From: Xenorhabdus griffiniae
GTDB lineage: Bacteria > Pseudomonadota > Gammaproteobacteria > Enterobacterales > Enterobacteriaceae
Length of the DNA: 44,048 nt
Direction: 5' to 3'
Assembly: GCF_001028135.1 (NCBI RefSeq)
Contig: NZ_LDNM01000106.1
Span: 1 to 44,048, forward strand
Under the pieces are notes generated by a model, which was not told the origin of the DNA, ran no database searches, and was given only the letters and a program-made list of their open reading frames with translations. The first letter of the stretch is position 1, and each line of letters starts with the position of its first letter. Positions 8,545 through 17,097 of this stretch are shown piece after piece. A program made the position numbers and the translations under genes.

Positions 8545-10305
8545 TTACGAAGCACGTTCGACCACGTTTAACTGTGACTGTGACGAAGATTGAGACAGCG
8601 CGGCCATCACTTGCTGGGAAGGGCCAAACATTTTCATTTTCCCCTGCACCAACAGCAAAATTTTGCTTGTTTGCGAGAGCAATGAAGGCCGGTGCGTAAT
8701 AACAACCACGGTTTTCCCCTGTTCCCGCAATTGTGCGATCGCATGGCTTAGCGCTTTTTCACCCACATCATCCAGATTCGAGTTAGGTTCATCCAACACG
8801 ATGAGCGATGGATTACCATACAGAGCGCGAGCCAAACCGAGGCGTTGTTTCTGCCCACCGGATAATCCCATCCCTCCCGCGCCGATTACCGTGTCATAAC
8901 CGCGCTCAAGATTGAGCACCAATTCGTGGACACCGGCTTTTTTCGCCGCCTCGATCACTTTTTCCGGTTCAATATCATTAAAACGGGCGATATTCTCCGC
9001 GATTGTGCCGCCAAACAGTTCAATATCCTGCGGCAGATAACCAATAAATGCCCCTAACTCATCTTTATTCCATTGGTAGATATCCGCATCATCAAGCCGT
9101 ACCACGCCTTCTTGCGCAGGCCATATCCCGACCAGCAGACGAGCCAATGTCGATTTCCCCGACGCACTGGGACCAATCACACCCAGCACATCACCGGCAT
9201 CCAGAGCAAAGTGGATATCCTGCAAAACATATTGGTTATTCGGCGCTGATCCGTTTTGCGAGAATTGCAATGCCCGTGTTTTACCCGGTGGCATTGCGGA
9301 TACTTTTTCCAGCAACAACACACCGTTAGGCGCGGGCAATGACATGCCACTTTTGCGCTCCGGTTGGGCTTTCAGCAGCTTGTCCAGCCGTTGCCAGGAT
9401 AAACGGGCAGCACTCCAGCTCTTCCATACCTGTATCAACTGTTCAATCGGCGACAACGCCCTTCCCATCAAAATGGAACCGGCAATCATCATCCCGGGTG
9501 TGATATGGCCTTCAATCGCCAACCAGCCACCTAAACCCAGGATCAACGACTGCAAAGCCATACGTATCGTTTTGGTCAACGCCGTGATAGCGGCTGATCG
9601 TTCGCTGGCAATACGCTGAAAATTGAGAAAACGCTGATGCAGGCCAAACCAGCGGTGACGCAATGCCGGCAACATACCAAGCGCTTCAATCACTTCGGCA
9701 TTGCGTAAGTTGGTACTGGCTAAATTGGCTGAACGTAAAGAAAGGTGGCTGGCTTCCGCCAAAGGTGCCTGGGATAACCACTGGTTCAATACCGCCAACG
9801 TGATCAAAATGATCGCCCCAACCAATGCCAACAACCCCAAATACGGGCTGAACAGGAAGATGACGCAAAGATAAACCGGAAACCAGGGGGCATCAAAAAA
9901 GGCAAACAGGGCATTACCGGTCAGAAACTGGCGGATAGTTGCCAAATCATTGAGCATCTGCCCTGCATCGGTGGAACCATTTCTCAGGTTGGATTCATAG
10001 GACGCGGTATAAACCCGTTGATTCAGGCACATATCAAACTGACTGCCGATACGGATCACCACCTGACTTCGGATATATTCCAGCCCGCCCATCATGGCGA
10101 ACATCCCCAGCGTGATCAACGTTAGCATCAGCAAGGTCATTTCATTACTGGATGGCAGTACTCGATCATAGACTTGCAGCATATAAATGGAGGGAACCAG
10201 CATCAGCAAGTTGATAAATGCCGTAAATAATCCAATCGTCCAGAAGACCTTGCTGCGTACACGGATAACCTCCGTGATTTCATCCTGCGGAAAGCGTAGT
10301 TTCAC
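8545..10305 (-). CDS. prtB: Type I secretion ABC transporter (permease/ATPase) for PrtA
   Basis: 586 aa. The N-terminal transmembrane domain (about 20-300) carries at least five or six hydrophobic helices. The C-terminal nucleotide-binding domain has Walker A GPSASGKS (378-385), signature LSGGQ (481-485) and Walker B LIVLDEP (501-507), with the H-loop in ITHRP. It lacks the C39-like N-terminal domain, as PrtD/AprD/HasD-type exporters of RTX proteases do. Translation starts at GTG (10305), with AAAGAGA upstream. The gene lies 39 bp after inh. It energises export of PrtA across both membranes. The Erwinia equivalent is PrtD. Confidence 0.93.
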   Translation of the reverse strand: MKLRFPQDEITEVIRVRSKVFWTIGLFTAFINLLMLVPSIYMLQVYDRVLPSSNEMTLLMLTLITLGMFAMMGGLEYIRSQVVIRIGSQFDMCLNQRVYTASYESNLRNGSTDAGQMLNDLATIRQFLTGNALFAFFDAPWFPVYLCVIFLFSPYLGLLALVGAIILITLAVLNQWLSQAPLAEASHLSLRSANLASTNLRNAEVIEALGMLPALRHRWFGLHQRFLNFQRIASERSAAITALTKTIRMALQSLILGLGGWLAIEGHITPGMMIAGSILMGRALSPIEQLIQVWKSWSAARLSWQRLDKLLKAQPERKSGMSLPAPNGVLLLEKVSAMPPGKTRALQFSQNGSAPNNQYVLQDIHFALDAGDVLGVIGPSASGKSTLARLLVGIWPAQEGVVRLDDADIYQWNKDELGAFIGYLPQDIELFGGTIAENIARFNDIEPEKVIEAAKKAGVHELVLNLERGYDTVIGAGGMGLSGGQKQRLGLARALYGNPSLIVLDEPNSNLDDVGEKALSHAIAQLREQGKTVVVITHRPSLLSQTSKILLLVQGKMKMFGPSQQVMAALSQSSSQSQLNVVERAS

Positions 10306-10344
10306 TGCAATCTCTTTATCATTAACTAAAGCAAAACAAATGGG

Positions 10345-10785
10345 TTATCTGGATACGCCACTGAATGTCATGAACAGTTCCCTGCCATCAACAAAGTAAG
10401 CAATCCACTGTTCTGATTCATGGCTAAAAAAGGCCAGGCTATTGCCGTCATTATCGGTCAATGTGATGCCATCTGGAGACGGATACCAGCCTTCGACAGG
10501 CTGTCCAACCAATTCAGTCACACACGTATTACTTTTCAAAGCCCAAAGCGAACCATCGGGTAAACGGGTATCGGTCAGTTCAATACTGCACAACTTATTT
10601 CCATCAGAGAGTTCCCATAATCCTTTCAACTCACCTGCGGCTGGAAGCCTTAAACTACTCGCCATACATCCTCCGACAAAAAAGAGCGCAAAAATTATTG
10701 ATAAGAGCGATTTCGATCTAAAAAACCGACAGCCACAAAGTAAGAAGTCCACCCTTTCCACCTTTCCACTTTTCCACTTTTCCAC
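10345..10785 (-). CDS. inh: Metalloprotease inhibitor Inh (I38 family)
   Basis: Small inhibitor of serralysins placed directly after prtA, as in Erwinia and Photorhabdus. The mature part begins SSLRLPAAGELKGLWEL, the inhibitory N-terminal strand that enters the protease active site in the family, and has the family disulfide cysteines (LCSIEL, SNTCVTEL). A hydrophobic segment ending LFFVGGCMA precedes it. This can be read as a lipobox (VGGC) or as an SPase I site after CMA. The start codon is uncertain. The longest ORF begins at a GTG inside an 8-bp tandem repeat, with further GTG options at 10761 and 10752. The only nearby ATG (10801) is out of frame by one base. Confidence 0.85.
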   Translation of the reverse strand: MEKWKSGKVERVDFLLCGCRFFRSKSLLSIIFALFFVGGCMASSLRLPAAGELKGLWELSDGNKLCSIELTDTRLPDGSLWALKSNTCVTELVGQPVEGWYPSPDGITLTDNDGNSLAFFSHESEQWIAYFVDGRELFMTFSGVSR

Positions 10786-10800
10786 TTTTCCACTTTTCCA
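10758..10800 (-). repeat. 8-bp tandem repeat AAAAGTGG at the 5' end of inh
   Basis: About five units of CCACTTTT on the plus strand (AAAAGTGG on the coding strand) run from 10758 to 10797, the first unit being CCACCTTT. The unit is not a multiple of three, so slippage would change the frame between the upstream ATG at 10801 and inh. Confidence 0.85.
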
Positions 10801-10801
10801 T

Positions 10802-10838
10802 AATACTGCCGTATCCTGCGGGGAAGTACGGCAGTATT
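10802..10838 (-). terminator. Strong hairpin between prtA and inh
   Basis: A perfect 12-bp stem AATACTGCCGTA / TACGGCAGTATT with a 13-nt loop, 21 bp after the prtA stop. It has no T-run on the minus strand, so it is better read as an mRNA-stabilising or attenuating hairpin that allows partial read-through into inh and the exporter genes. Confidence 0.65.
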
Positions 10839-10859
10839 CTATTAACGTGATGACATCAA

Positions 10860-12293
10860 TCAGACAATGAAATCTGCTTCGGCTAACGGTTGACCAACAA
10901 CTTTCACCAGAAAATCGTTGCCAGCCAGATCACCACCAAGACTGATTTCCAGATCGGTGACCTCATTCACTTCATCGTAAGTGAACAGCACTTCGCCCGC
11001 TTTACCTGAGAAGGAATCGACAAATTTAATATCGCCATTACCCCCGAAATTGAACTCAGACAGATCGATCTTGTCTTCACCAGAGACGAAATCGTGGATC
11101 CAGTCTGGATTGTCTTTCAGAGATTCTTTGCCATCCAGATAAACAAAGGTATCGTTGCCTTCACCGCCCCACAGATGATCACCACCTAGACCGCCATAAA
11201 TGATGTCGTTGCCGGCACCACCTTTCAGGATGTTATCTGCGCTGTTACCCACCAGAATGTCATCGCCGCTGCCGCCAATCGCATTCTCAATAACAACACC
11301 ACGGGCGATAGAAACGTTACCTTTCAGGCCGCCAACATCAGAGAAAGCACCTTCATTCAGGTTGATACGCTGATTTTGAGTAAAACCAGAGAAATCAAAA
11401 GTATCTTCACCCCCCGCATCCCAGACACTGAACACCAGTTTGCTGTCTGCATCCGTTGCGGTCATAAAGTCGCGGTCAGTATTGGAATTGAAACCATATA
11501 TGGTATCTCCCGTACGGGTTTCCATATTCGCACCATACAACGCCTGAATGGCAGAAATATCATTCAACAGAGGTGCCGATGAATATTCATATTTAAAATC
11601 TTGGCCGGTATATTTTTCACTGAAATAACTCATGACCGTATAGGCACGAGTATCTTCGAAATATTCTGCTTTCGTGATATAGCCTGGACGCACTTTATCA
11701 GAAGCATCATAATCGGCAGGATGGTCCAGTCCTAATGCATGACCAATTTCATGAGTGAAAGTTTGACGGGCATAACCATTCACATCAATATCATTGTCTA
11801 CAAACGTATGGCTTTTAGCGTGATACCATGTAAAAGTGTTTTTTTGTCCTTGTGGCAAATTTGCAAATGCATAATCATCGTTGTCACTATGATCAAAGAA
11901 ACCAAAAGTGATATTCGCTTTTTTAACACTACTGACTTCGGTAAATTTAATATTGGCAACATCAGACCAGGATTGTAAAGAAAGTTTCGCTGTTTCTTTT
12001 TGTTCTTCATTAAAAGCACTGAAGCCAGAAATTTCAAACAACGGCATGATAGCCGGTGCAGATTCCATGAAATGATACGATAATTTCAAGGTGCCAGTAG
12101 AATCAACATACTTATTGGACCACTTATAATGACCCCGCAGAAGTTTATCAGGTGCATTGTCTCCTAATGGATCATGAGCAACCCGAATAGAGGTGTCGTA
12201 ATTGGGAACATAGGCTTTAAGAAATGAATTAACCTCCTGAGCGGAATTGGAATCAGATAACCCCGTATAGGTATACTTTTTCTTTGAGACCAT
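10860..12293 (-). CDS. prtA: Serralysin-family zinc metalloprotease PrtA
   Basis: 477 aa secreted RTX protease (M10B). The zinc site HEIGHALGLDH spans His181, His185 and His191, with catalytic Glu182. The Met-turn VMSYFSE gives Met221 and zinc-ligand Tyr223. The C-terminal half has glycine-rich calcium-binding repeats (about 340-382, e.g. GGSGDDILVGN and GGAGNDIIYGG). The chain ends in the acidic-hydrophobic tail ADFIV, typical of uncleaved type I secretion signals. There is no Sec signal. The ATG at 12293 is chosen over an upstream in-frame ATG (12323) because CAGGAG lies six bases before it and the protein then starts MVSKKKYTYTG. It heads the prtA-inh-prtBCD cluster. The family degrades host proteins and antimicrobial peptides. 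Confidence 0.95.
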   Translation of the reverse strand: MVSKKKYTYTGLSDSNSAQEVNSFLKAYVPNYDTSIRVAHDPLGDNAPDKLLRGHYKWSNKYVDSTGTLKLSYHFMESAPAIMPLFEISGFSAFNEEQKETAKLSLQSWSDVANIKFTEVSSVKKANITFGFFDHSDNDDYAFANLPQGQKNTFTWYHAKSHTFVDNDIDVNGYARQTFTHEIGHALGLDHPADYDASDKVRPGYITKAEYFEDTRAYTVMSYFSEKYTGQDFKYEYSSAPLLNDISAIQALYGANMETRTGDTIYGFNSNTDRDFMTATDADSKLVFSVWDAGGEDTFDFSGFTQNQRINLNEGAFSDVGGLKGNVSIARGVVIENAIGGSGDDILVGNSADNILKGGAGNDIIYGGLGGDHLWGGEGNDTFVYLDGKESLKDNPDWIHDFVSGEDKIDLSEFNFGGNGDIKFVDSFSGKAGEVLFTYDEVNEVTDLEISLGGDLAGNDFLVKVVGQPLAEADFIV

Positions 12294-12528
12294 ATAAATC
12301 TCCTGTAAAAACAAGATAAACACCCTAAAAATCCGAAATTTTCATAATAACGGCGGTAAGAGTTTTAAATTCTTTCTAAGACCCACTTAGAAATAAAACT
12401 CCAGAACAAAATAGCGTTAGTTACTGTCTGTGTAAAAATAATTAATATACTTTTTTAGAATACATATTGAACAAATTTAATTTATGTAATTAATTATTAA
12501 TTTCACAATGAAATTTTTTTGATAATAA

Positions 12529-12566
12529 AAAAACAACATAATTTAGTAATAAATAATGTTGTTTTT
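12529..12566. terminator. Bidirectional hairpin with A/T tails
   Basis: AAAAACAACAT / ATGTTGTTTTT form a perfect 11-bp stem with a 16-nt loop, giving U-runs on either strand. It lies between rlmM and prtA, both read on the minus strand, and would insulate prtA from upstream transcription. Confidence 0.5.
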
Positions 12567-12790
12567 ATCTGCTGAAAATTGATCTTAAGAAAGAATTATC
12601 TCTTTACCTGTTTTTTCCCTACTTTTTCCCTATTTTTTTAAAGGCGGGTTATTTTTTATTCAACTTGAAATTAGTTCCACATCTCTGGGTTTTACATTGC
12701 GTATCTGGGATAAGGGTAACCGAAATAGCTGAATTAAGTGGTATGACAACAGATAAATAGGATAATAAGGCAATAGATAGAATAAATAAG

Positions 12791-12809
12791 TGCTGCCAAT
12801 AAGGCAGCA
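12791..12809 (-). terminator. rlmM terminator candidate
   Basis: TGCTGCC-AATAA-GGCAGCA is a perfect 7-bp stem with a 5-nt loop about 20 bp downstream of the rlmM stop on the minus strand. It is followed by a T-rich but interrupted tract. Confidence 0.6.
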
Positions 12810-12831
12810 TATTTAACAATAAAGAGTGGTA

Positions 12832-13929
12832 TCAATAATCCCGACTGGTTGCATACACAGACCAGATCCGACGGACATGTACCGTGATCTCTTCACGATC
12901 GTGATACAGGTGTTTCGCCTGAATCTGTGCATTCACCCCATTTTCTTGCAATTGCTGTTCTATTTTCAGCAAGATATGCGCCACTTCCTCATAACGCTTC
13001 TTCATCGGCAATTTAAGATTAAAAATAGCCTCACGACACCAACTGTTTACCAGCCAATCCGTCATAAGTTGGGCAACTTTGGCCGGTTTCTCAACCATGT
13101 CACAAACCAGCCAGTAAATGTTTTTCACTGCCGGCTCAAACTTAAAGCCATCGATACGATGATGCTTCACCTGGCCTGTTTCCATCAGGCTATCCGCCAT
13201 CGGGCCATTATCGACCGCATGAACCATCATGCAGCGTTTCACCAGCTGGTAAGTCCACCCCCCCGGACAAGCTCCGAGATCCACAGCATGAAGGCCGCTA
13301 TCCAGACGCTCTTCCCATTCATCATAAGGAATGAACACATGAAAGGCCTCTTCCAGTTTCAGCGTTGAACGGCTTGGAGCATCTGAAGGGAATTTCAGGC
13401 GGGGGATGCCCATATAGAAACGGGAGTTATTGTTGCTGTTGGAATACCCGACATAACAACAACCGGGAGCGATGAAAAAGACATGGATCACAGGGCGACC
13501 CGCGTTTTCCTTTGCCAGCAAAAGTTTTTCCTGCCGCATTGCATTACGCAGCGGCACCGTAAACTTACGGCAAAATTTCATCAACTCCTTGCCTTCATTG
13601 GTATCCGGCACTTCCACTCGCAGCTCACCCGCTCTTTCAACAACACCGAATAACATGCCAATAATCGGTGTAATGCGATCTTCCGACGGTAAATCTTTCA
13701 GCAATTCACCCACAACCAACATTTGACGGGCAAAAATCAATTCACTGAACGGAACTTCACGGATCAGACGATCCGCATCATCCGGCTGATAACATTCAAA
13801 CAGCACATATCCACTGTTCTCTTTCACACGGGCGAAACCGTAGATTTCTTTCTTACCCGCTTTATCGGTAATTTCCGCCGCACACTCTTTTTCAAAACCC
13901 GGACGGCAATATAAAGCAACTTTATTCAT
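12832..13929 (-). CDS. rlmM: 23S rRNA C2498 2'-O-ribose methyltransferase
   Basis: 365 aa, matching E. coli RlmM (YgdE, 366 aa). It uses SAM to methylate the 2'-OH of C2498 in domain V of 23S rRNA before 50S assembly. The N-terminal THUMP-like region (about 1-160) is followed by a Rossmann methyltransferase domain with SAM-binding [15 protein letters not shown] at about 215-229. Its ATG overlaps the end of the DUF423 gene by 8 bp, which implies translational coupling in a gcvA-ygdD-rlmM order identical to E. coli. Confidence 0.96.
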   Translation of the reverse strand: MNKVALYCRPGFEKECAAEITDKAGKKEIYGFARVKENSGYVLFECYQPDDADRLIREVPFSELIFARQMLVVGELLKDLPSEDRITPIIGMLFGVVERAGELRVEVPDTNEGKELMKFCRKFTVPLRNAMRQEKLLLAKENAGRPVIHVFFIAPGCCYVGYSNSNNNSRFYMGIPRLKFPSDAPSRSTLKLEEAFHVFIPYDEWEERLDSGLHAVDLGACPGGWTYQLVKRCMMVHAVDNGPMADSLMETGQVKHHRIDGFKFEPAVKNIYWLVCDMVEKPAKVAQLMTDWLVNSWCREAIFNLKLPMKKRYEEVAHILLKIEQQLQENGVNAQIQAKHLYHDREEITVHVRRIWSVYATSRDY

Positions 13930-14317
13930 GGCTAGGCGCCGATTTCCTTAGACGCAGAGCGCCAATTAATACACATAACCACCCAATGAGAAAACAGAAC
14001 CCACCGATTGGTGTCAAATAAACCAGAAATTTTAGCGGTAAAAAGGCCAGACAATAAAGGCTGCCACTAAACAGCACAATTCCCGCCGTAAAAAAAATCC
14101 CACTCCAACCAAACGGCGCTACAGGCTGACGCATCAACAAAGCGGCCAGAGCCATCATGGCGAGTGTATGTAGCCCTTGATATTGCAGGCCGGTATGAAT
14201 CCATTCCATCTGGCGTGGTGTCAGAATGGGTGCCAACATATGTGCCCCCATCGCTCCCAGTGCCACGTAGAAAAAACCACTGATCCCAACCAAAATCAGC
14301 ATGATTCGACTGCTCAT
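13922..14317 (-). CDS. DUF423 inner-membrane protein (YgdD-like)
   Basis: 131 aa with four predicted transmembrane helices, aligning throughout with E. coli YgdD (for example [16 protein letters not shown] near the start, [11 protein letters not shown] in the middle and a C-terminal SHE). The function of the family is unknown. The ATG at 14317 is preferred over the GTG at 14320 because AGGAG then has a 7-bp spacing. The stop overlaps the rlmM start. Confidence 0.93.
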   Translation of the reverse strand: MSSRIMLILVGISGFFYVALGAMGAHMLAPILTPRQMEWIHTGLQYQGLHTLAMMALAALLMRQPVAPFGWSGIFFTAGIVLFSGSLYCLAFLPLKFLVYLTPIGGFCFLIGWLCVLIGALRLRKSAPSHE

Positions 14318-14360
14318 CACACAGCTCCTGTTTCTGTTTATCAGCTATTGGGTATCACTA

Positions 14361-15284
14361 TTAAGTCTGTTGGGTAATAAACCCTAACCTTTCTTGTTCC
14401 GTCGCGGCTTGCGTCAGTATCCATTTGCGGAAAGCCGCGATCTTGCCCAATTCTGCCTGATTATCGTGGCAAACCAAATAAAATGCATTCTTACTGACTA
14501 AAACATCATTAAATGGATAAACAAGACGCCCTGCATCAATTTCATTTTGTGCCATCACATTATTGGCCAGGGCAACACCCTGACCATGCACGGCCGCCTG
14601 GATCACCATCGCGCTATGGCTGAATATCGGTCCCTGCTGAACATTAATCTGCTGCTGCATATCAAGCTGGCGGATATAGGCTTGCCAATCCCGTCGGGAT
14701 GAATCATGCAATAAAGTATGATTGGCGAGATCTGAGGAGGTTTTCAATGGCCGATCACCTGCCAGCAATGCCGGAGAGCAGACAGGTAACAGATATTCAG
14801 GATAGAGGCGATCGGTTCGCAACCCCGGCCAGTTACCCCGACCATAAAAAATTGCGACATCAACATCATCAGCCAGTTTATCTTCTTCCCGATCCACTGC
14901 CTGAATACGGACATCAATCCCCGGAAAACTCTGATGAAAACCTGAAAGCCGGGGCACTAACCACTGAATCGCAAAACTGGGAGATAAACTGACCGTTAAC
15001 GCGCCTTTGGCACTGCGAGCCTGGAGTTTACGGGTTGCGTCATTGATGGCGGTAAAAATTTCCTTGATATCGAGATAGTAACTCTGTCCCTCTTCCGTCA
15101 ACAATAACGAACGGTTACGACGACGAAAAAGCTTTAATCCCAGAAAATCTTCCAGACTTTTCATTTGATGACTAACCGCAGCCTGAGTCACAAATAATTC
15201 TTCTGCCGCTTTAGTAAAACTTAAATGACGGGCCGCAGCATCAAAAACGCGTAACGCATTGAGTGGAGGTAAACGTTTAGACAT
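14361..15284 (-). CDS. gcvA: LysR-type regulator of the glycine cleavage system
   Basis: 307 aa. The N-terminal winged helix-turn-helix (about 8-65, including HLSFTKAAEELFVTQAAVSHQMKS read in two halves) is followed by a LysR effector-binding domain. Sequence and context match enterobacterial GcvA, which activates gcvTHP with glycine, represses it with GcvR, and activates the divergent sRNA gene gcvB. Here gcvB lies immediately upstream on the opposite strand, with 123 bp between the gcvA start and the gcvB start. That interval should contain the GcvA binding sites. Confidence 0.95.
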   Translation of the reverse strand: MSKRLPPLNALRVFDAAARHLSFTKAAEELFVTQAAVSHQMKSLEDFLGLKLFRRRNRSLLLTEEGQSYYLDIKEIFTAINDATRKLQARSAKGALTVSLSPSFAIQWLVPRLSGFHQSFPGIDVRIQAVDREEDKLADDVDVAIFYGRGNWPGLRTDRLYPEYLLPVCSPALLAGDRPLKTSSDLANHTLLHDSSRRDWQAYIRQLDMQQQINVQQGPIFSHSAMVIQAAVHGQGVALANNVMAQNEIDAGRLVYPFNDVLVSKNAFYLVCHDNQAELGKIAAFRKWILTQAATEQERLGFITQQT

Positions 15285-15372
15285 GTTCGTTTCTTATATA
15301 ATGGTGATGATACCGGTAACTCTTTTCATTTAGTTATTAGTTTTTTTAATCCGAATCATTATAATTTGTCCA

Positions 15373-15401
15373 TTGATGATATACCAGCAAATCCCTATAG
15401 T
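15373..15401 (+). promoter_or_regulatory. gcvB promoter
   Basis: TTGATG (15373-15378), a 17-bp spacer and TATAGT (15396-15401) place the start at A15408, the position that matches the known 5' end ACTTCCTG-like of GcvB. It faces away from gcvA. Confidence 0.75.
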
Positions 15402-15407
15402 GTGCGC

Positions 15408-15607
15408 ACTTCCTATAGCCGGAACGAAAAGTCTCTTTGTAGCGATACATTGGTGCTTTTGGCTTTGTGGTTGTGATGTTGTGTTTGCAAGTTGTCTGGA
15501 AAACCAGACTTTGTAGCATATGCTACTGTTTTTTTTCACTTCCTGTACATTTACCCTGTCTGTCCATAGTGATTTTTTTATGCACCGCCAATTGCGGTGC
15601 TTTTTTT
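15408..15607 (+). ncRNA. gcvB: GcvB small RNA
   Basis: A 200-nt Hfq-dependent sRNA that represses many amino-acid and peptide transporter mRNAs. It begins ACTTCCTATAGCCGGAACGA. The G/U-rich R1 seed region lies at about 15465-15488 (TTGTGGTTGTGATGTTGTG). A conserved block follows at about 15536-15572 (CACTTCCTGTACATTTACCC, then TGTCTGTCCATAGTGA). The terminator is GCACCGC-CAATT-GCGGTGC followed by seven T (15582-15607). R1 appears shorter than in E. coli, and the E. coli neighbour ygdI is absent. Confidence 0.95.
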
Positions 15608-15692
15608 CCCTGCCTTCTGCTGTAGAATCCTCCTTTCCCTGATTAAAGCAAAACTTATTCTTTATCACACAACGATTAAATCAGCAGCGTTT

Positions 15693-16901
15693 ATGAAAAC
15701 CTTTGACTCAGAAAAATTCCGTCAGCAATTTCCTGCCCTGCAACAATCCATCACGTTTCTGGACAGTGCCGCTACGGCATTAAAACCGGCATGCATGATT
15801 GAGGCGACCGGAGATTATTACCAACACCACAGTGCAACAGTACACCGCAGTCAACATGCCACTGCGCAGGCCATGACTGCCCGTTATGAGCAGGCCCGTT
15901 CTCTGGTGGCGGAATTGATCAATGCGTCATTACCTGAAGATATTATCTGGACAAAAGGGACGACTGAGTCCATCAATCTGGTTGCCCAAAGTTACTTTCG
16001 CCCTCGCCTGAACGTCGGGGATGAAATCATTGTCAGTGAACAGGAACACCACGCTAACCTGTTACCGTGGCTGATCCTGGCGGAACAAACCGGCGCCAAA
16101 ATAGTTCAATGGCCGATTGGCAATCGACGCCAACCAGAAATCGGAACCCTGGCAGAACTATTGAATGAAAAAAGCCGCTTAGTTGCCACCAGCCAGATGT
16201 CTAACGTTACCGGTGCCGCAGTAGATTTGGCACAAGTCACCGCACTAGCCCATCAATATGATTGCCGTGTTCTGGTCGATGGTGCTCAGGGGATCGTTCA
16301 CGCGCCTGTCAATGTACAACAACTGGATATCGACTTTTATGCCTTCTCTGCCCATAAACTGTATGGCCCAAATGGACTGGGTGTGTTGTATGGCAAAAGC
16401 GAATTACTGAATGCGATGTCACCGTGGCATGGCGGCGGAAAAATGCTGACTCAAGTCTCGTTCGCGGGTTTCATACCGGAAGCCGTACCTTACCGTTTTG
16501 AAGCGGGAACACCCAATATCGCCGGCGTGGTTGGCTTTGCCGCAACCCTGGAATGGTTGAAAACGATTGATACCCAGCTCGCTGAATCCCACGCGATTGC
16601 GCTGACAGATTACACCGAACAACAACTTAGCACTCTGGCGGGCTTTAACAGTTACCGTGTGGCGGGTTCCAGCGTGCTGGCTTTCAATATCGCCGGAATA
16701 CACCATAGTGATTTAGCGACGCTGATTGCCGAACAAAACATCTCCCTGCGTTCAGGCCAACACTGTGCCCAGCCATTGTTGGATGCTCTTGGGATCAGCG
16801 GCTGTCTGCGCGTTTCATTCATGCCTTATAATAACCAGCAAGATGCGGATAGATTGATCAGTGCCGTAAAGTTTGCACTATCACTGCTGATGGATGATTG
16901 A
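15693..16901 (+). CDS. csdA: Cysteine desulfurase / cysteine sulfinate desulfinase CsdA
   Basis: 402 aa class V aminotransferase-fold PLP enzyme. The PLP lysine is Lys222 in FSAHKLYGPNG and the persulfide-carrying cysteine is Cys358 in SGQHCAQPLL, both at the E. coli CsdA positions. It mobilises sulfur from cysteine for Fe-S assembly and tRNA modification. The start at 15693 (MKTFDSEKFRQQ) is chosen by homology; upstream in-frame codons run into the gcvB terminator. Its partner gene csdE, adjacent in E. coli, is not found downstream. The next feature is a MITE-like repeat. Confidence 0.95.
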   Translation: MKTFDSEKFRQQFPALQQSITFLDSAATALKPACMIEATGDYYQHHSATVHRSQHATAQAMTARYEQARSLVAELINASLPEDIIWTKGTTESINLVAQSYFRPRLNVGDEIIVSEQEHHANLLPWLILAEQTGAKIVQWPIGNRRQPEIGTLAELLNEKSRLVATSQMSNVTGAAVDLAQVTALAHQYDCRVLVDGAQGIVHAPVNVQQLDIDFYAFSAHKLYGPNGLGVLYGKSELLNAMSPWHGGGKMLTQVSFAGFIPEAVPYRFEAGTPNIAGVVGFAATLEWLKTIDTQLAESHAIALTDYTEQQLSTLAGFNSYRVAGSSVLAFNIAGIHHSDLATLIAEQNISLRSGQHCAQPLLDALGISGCLRVSFMPYNNQQDADRLISAVKFALSLLMDD

Positions 16902-16944
16902 TATTGTCCTGTTATCAATTACCTCATTATAAATGCCTATCAAA

Positions 16945-17049
16945 TATACCAATCTGACTTCAAGATGCGTGTTATATTTCCCCGCTGTGCGGGGAAATAT
17001 AAGGCCTCGCGGCGTCTTGCGGATGGCAACTTGAAGTTTATCGAGTATA
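16945..17049 (+). repeat. 105-bp palindromic MITE-like repeat, copy 4
   Basis: Exactly 105 bp, from TATACCAATCTG to CGAGTATA. The central perfect 13-bp hairpin is TATATTTCCCCGC / GCGGGGAAATATA with a TGT loop. It lies between csdA and the toxin island, at the breakpoint of E. coli-like synteny. Confidence 0.92.
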
Positions 17050-17097
17050 GCACTCTACTCATCATTGGACTTAACTGAAATTGCATATGATAAATCA

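Larger units (their letters stand above)
12294..12831. other. Long AT-rich intergenic region upstream of prtA
   Basis: No gene is apparent. It must contain the prtA promoter and long leader, but I cannot assign boxes with confidence. It also holds two hairpins, annotated separately, that could end rlmM transcription. Confidence 0.5.
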
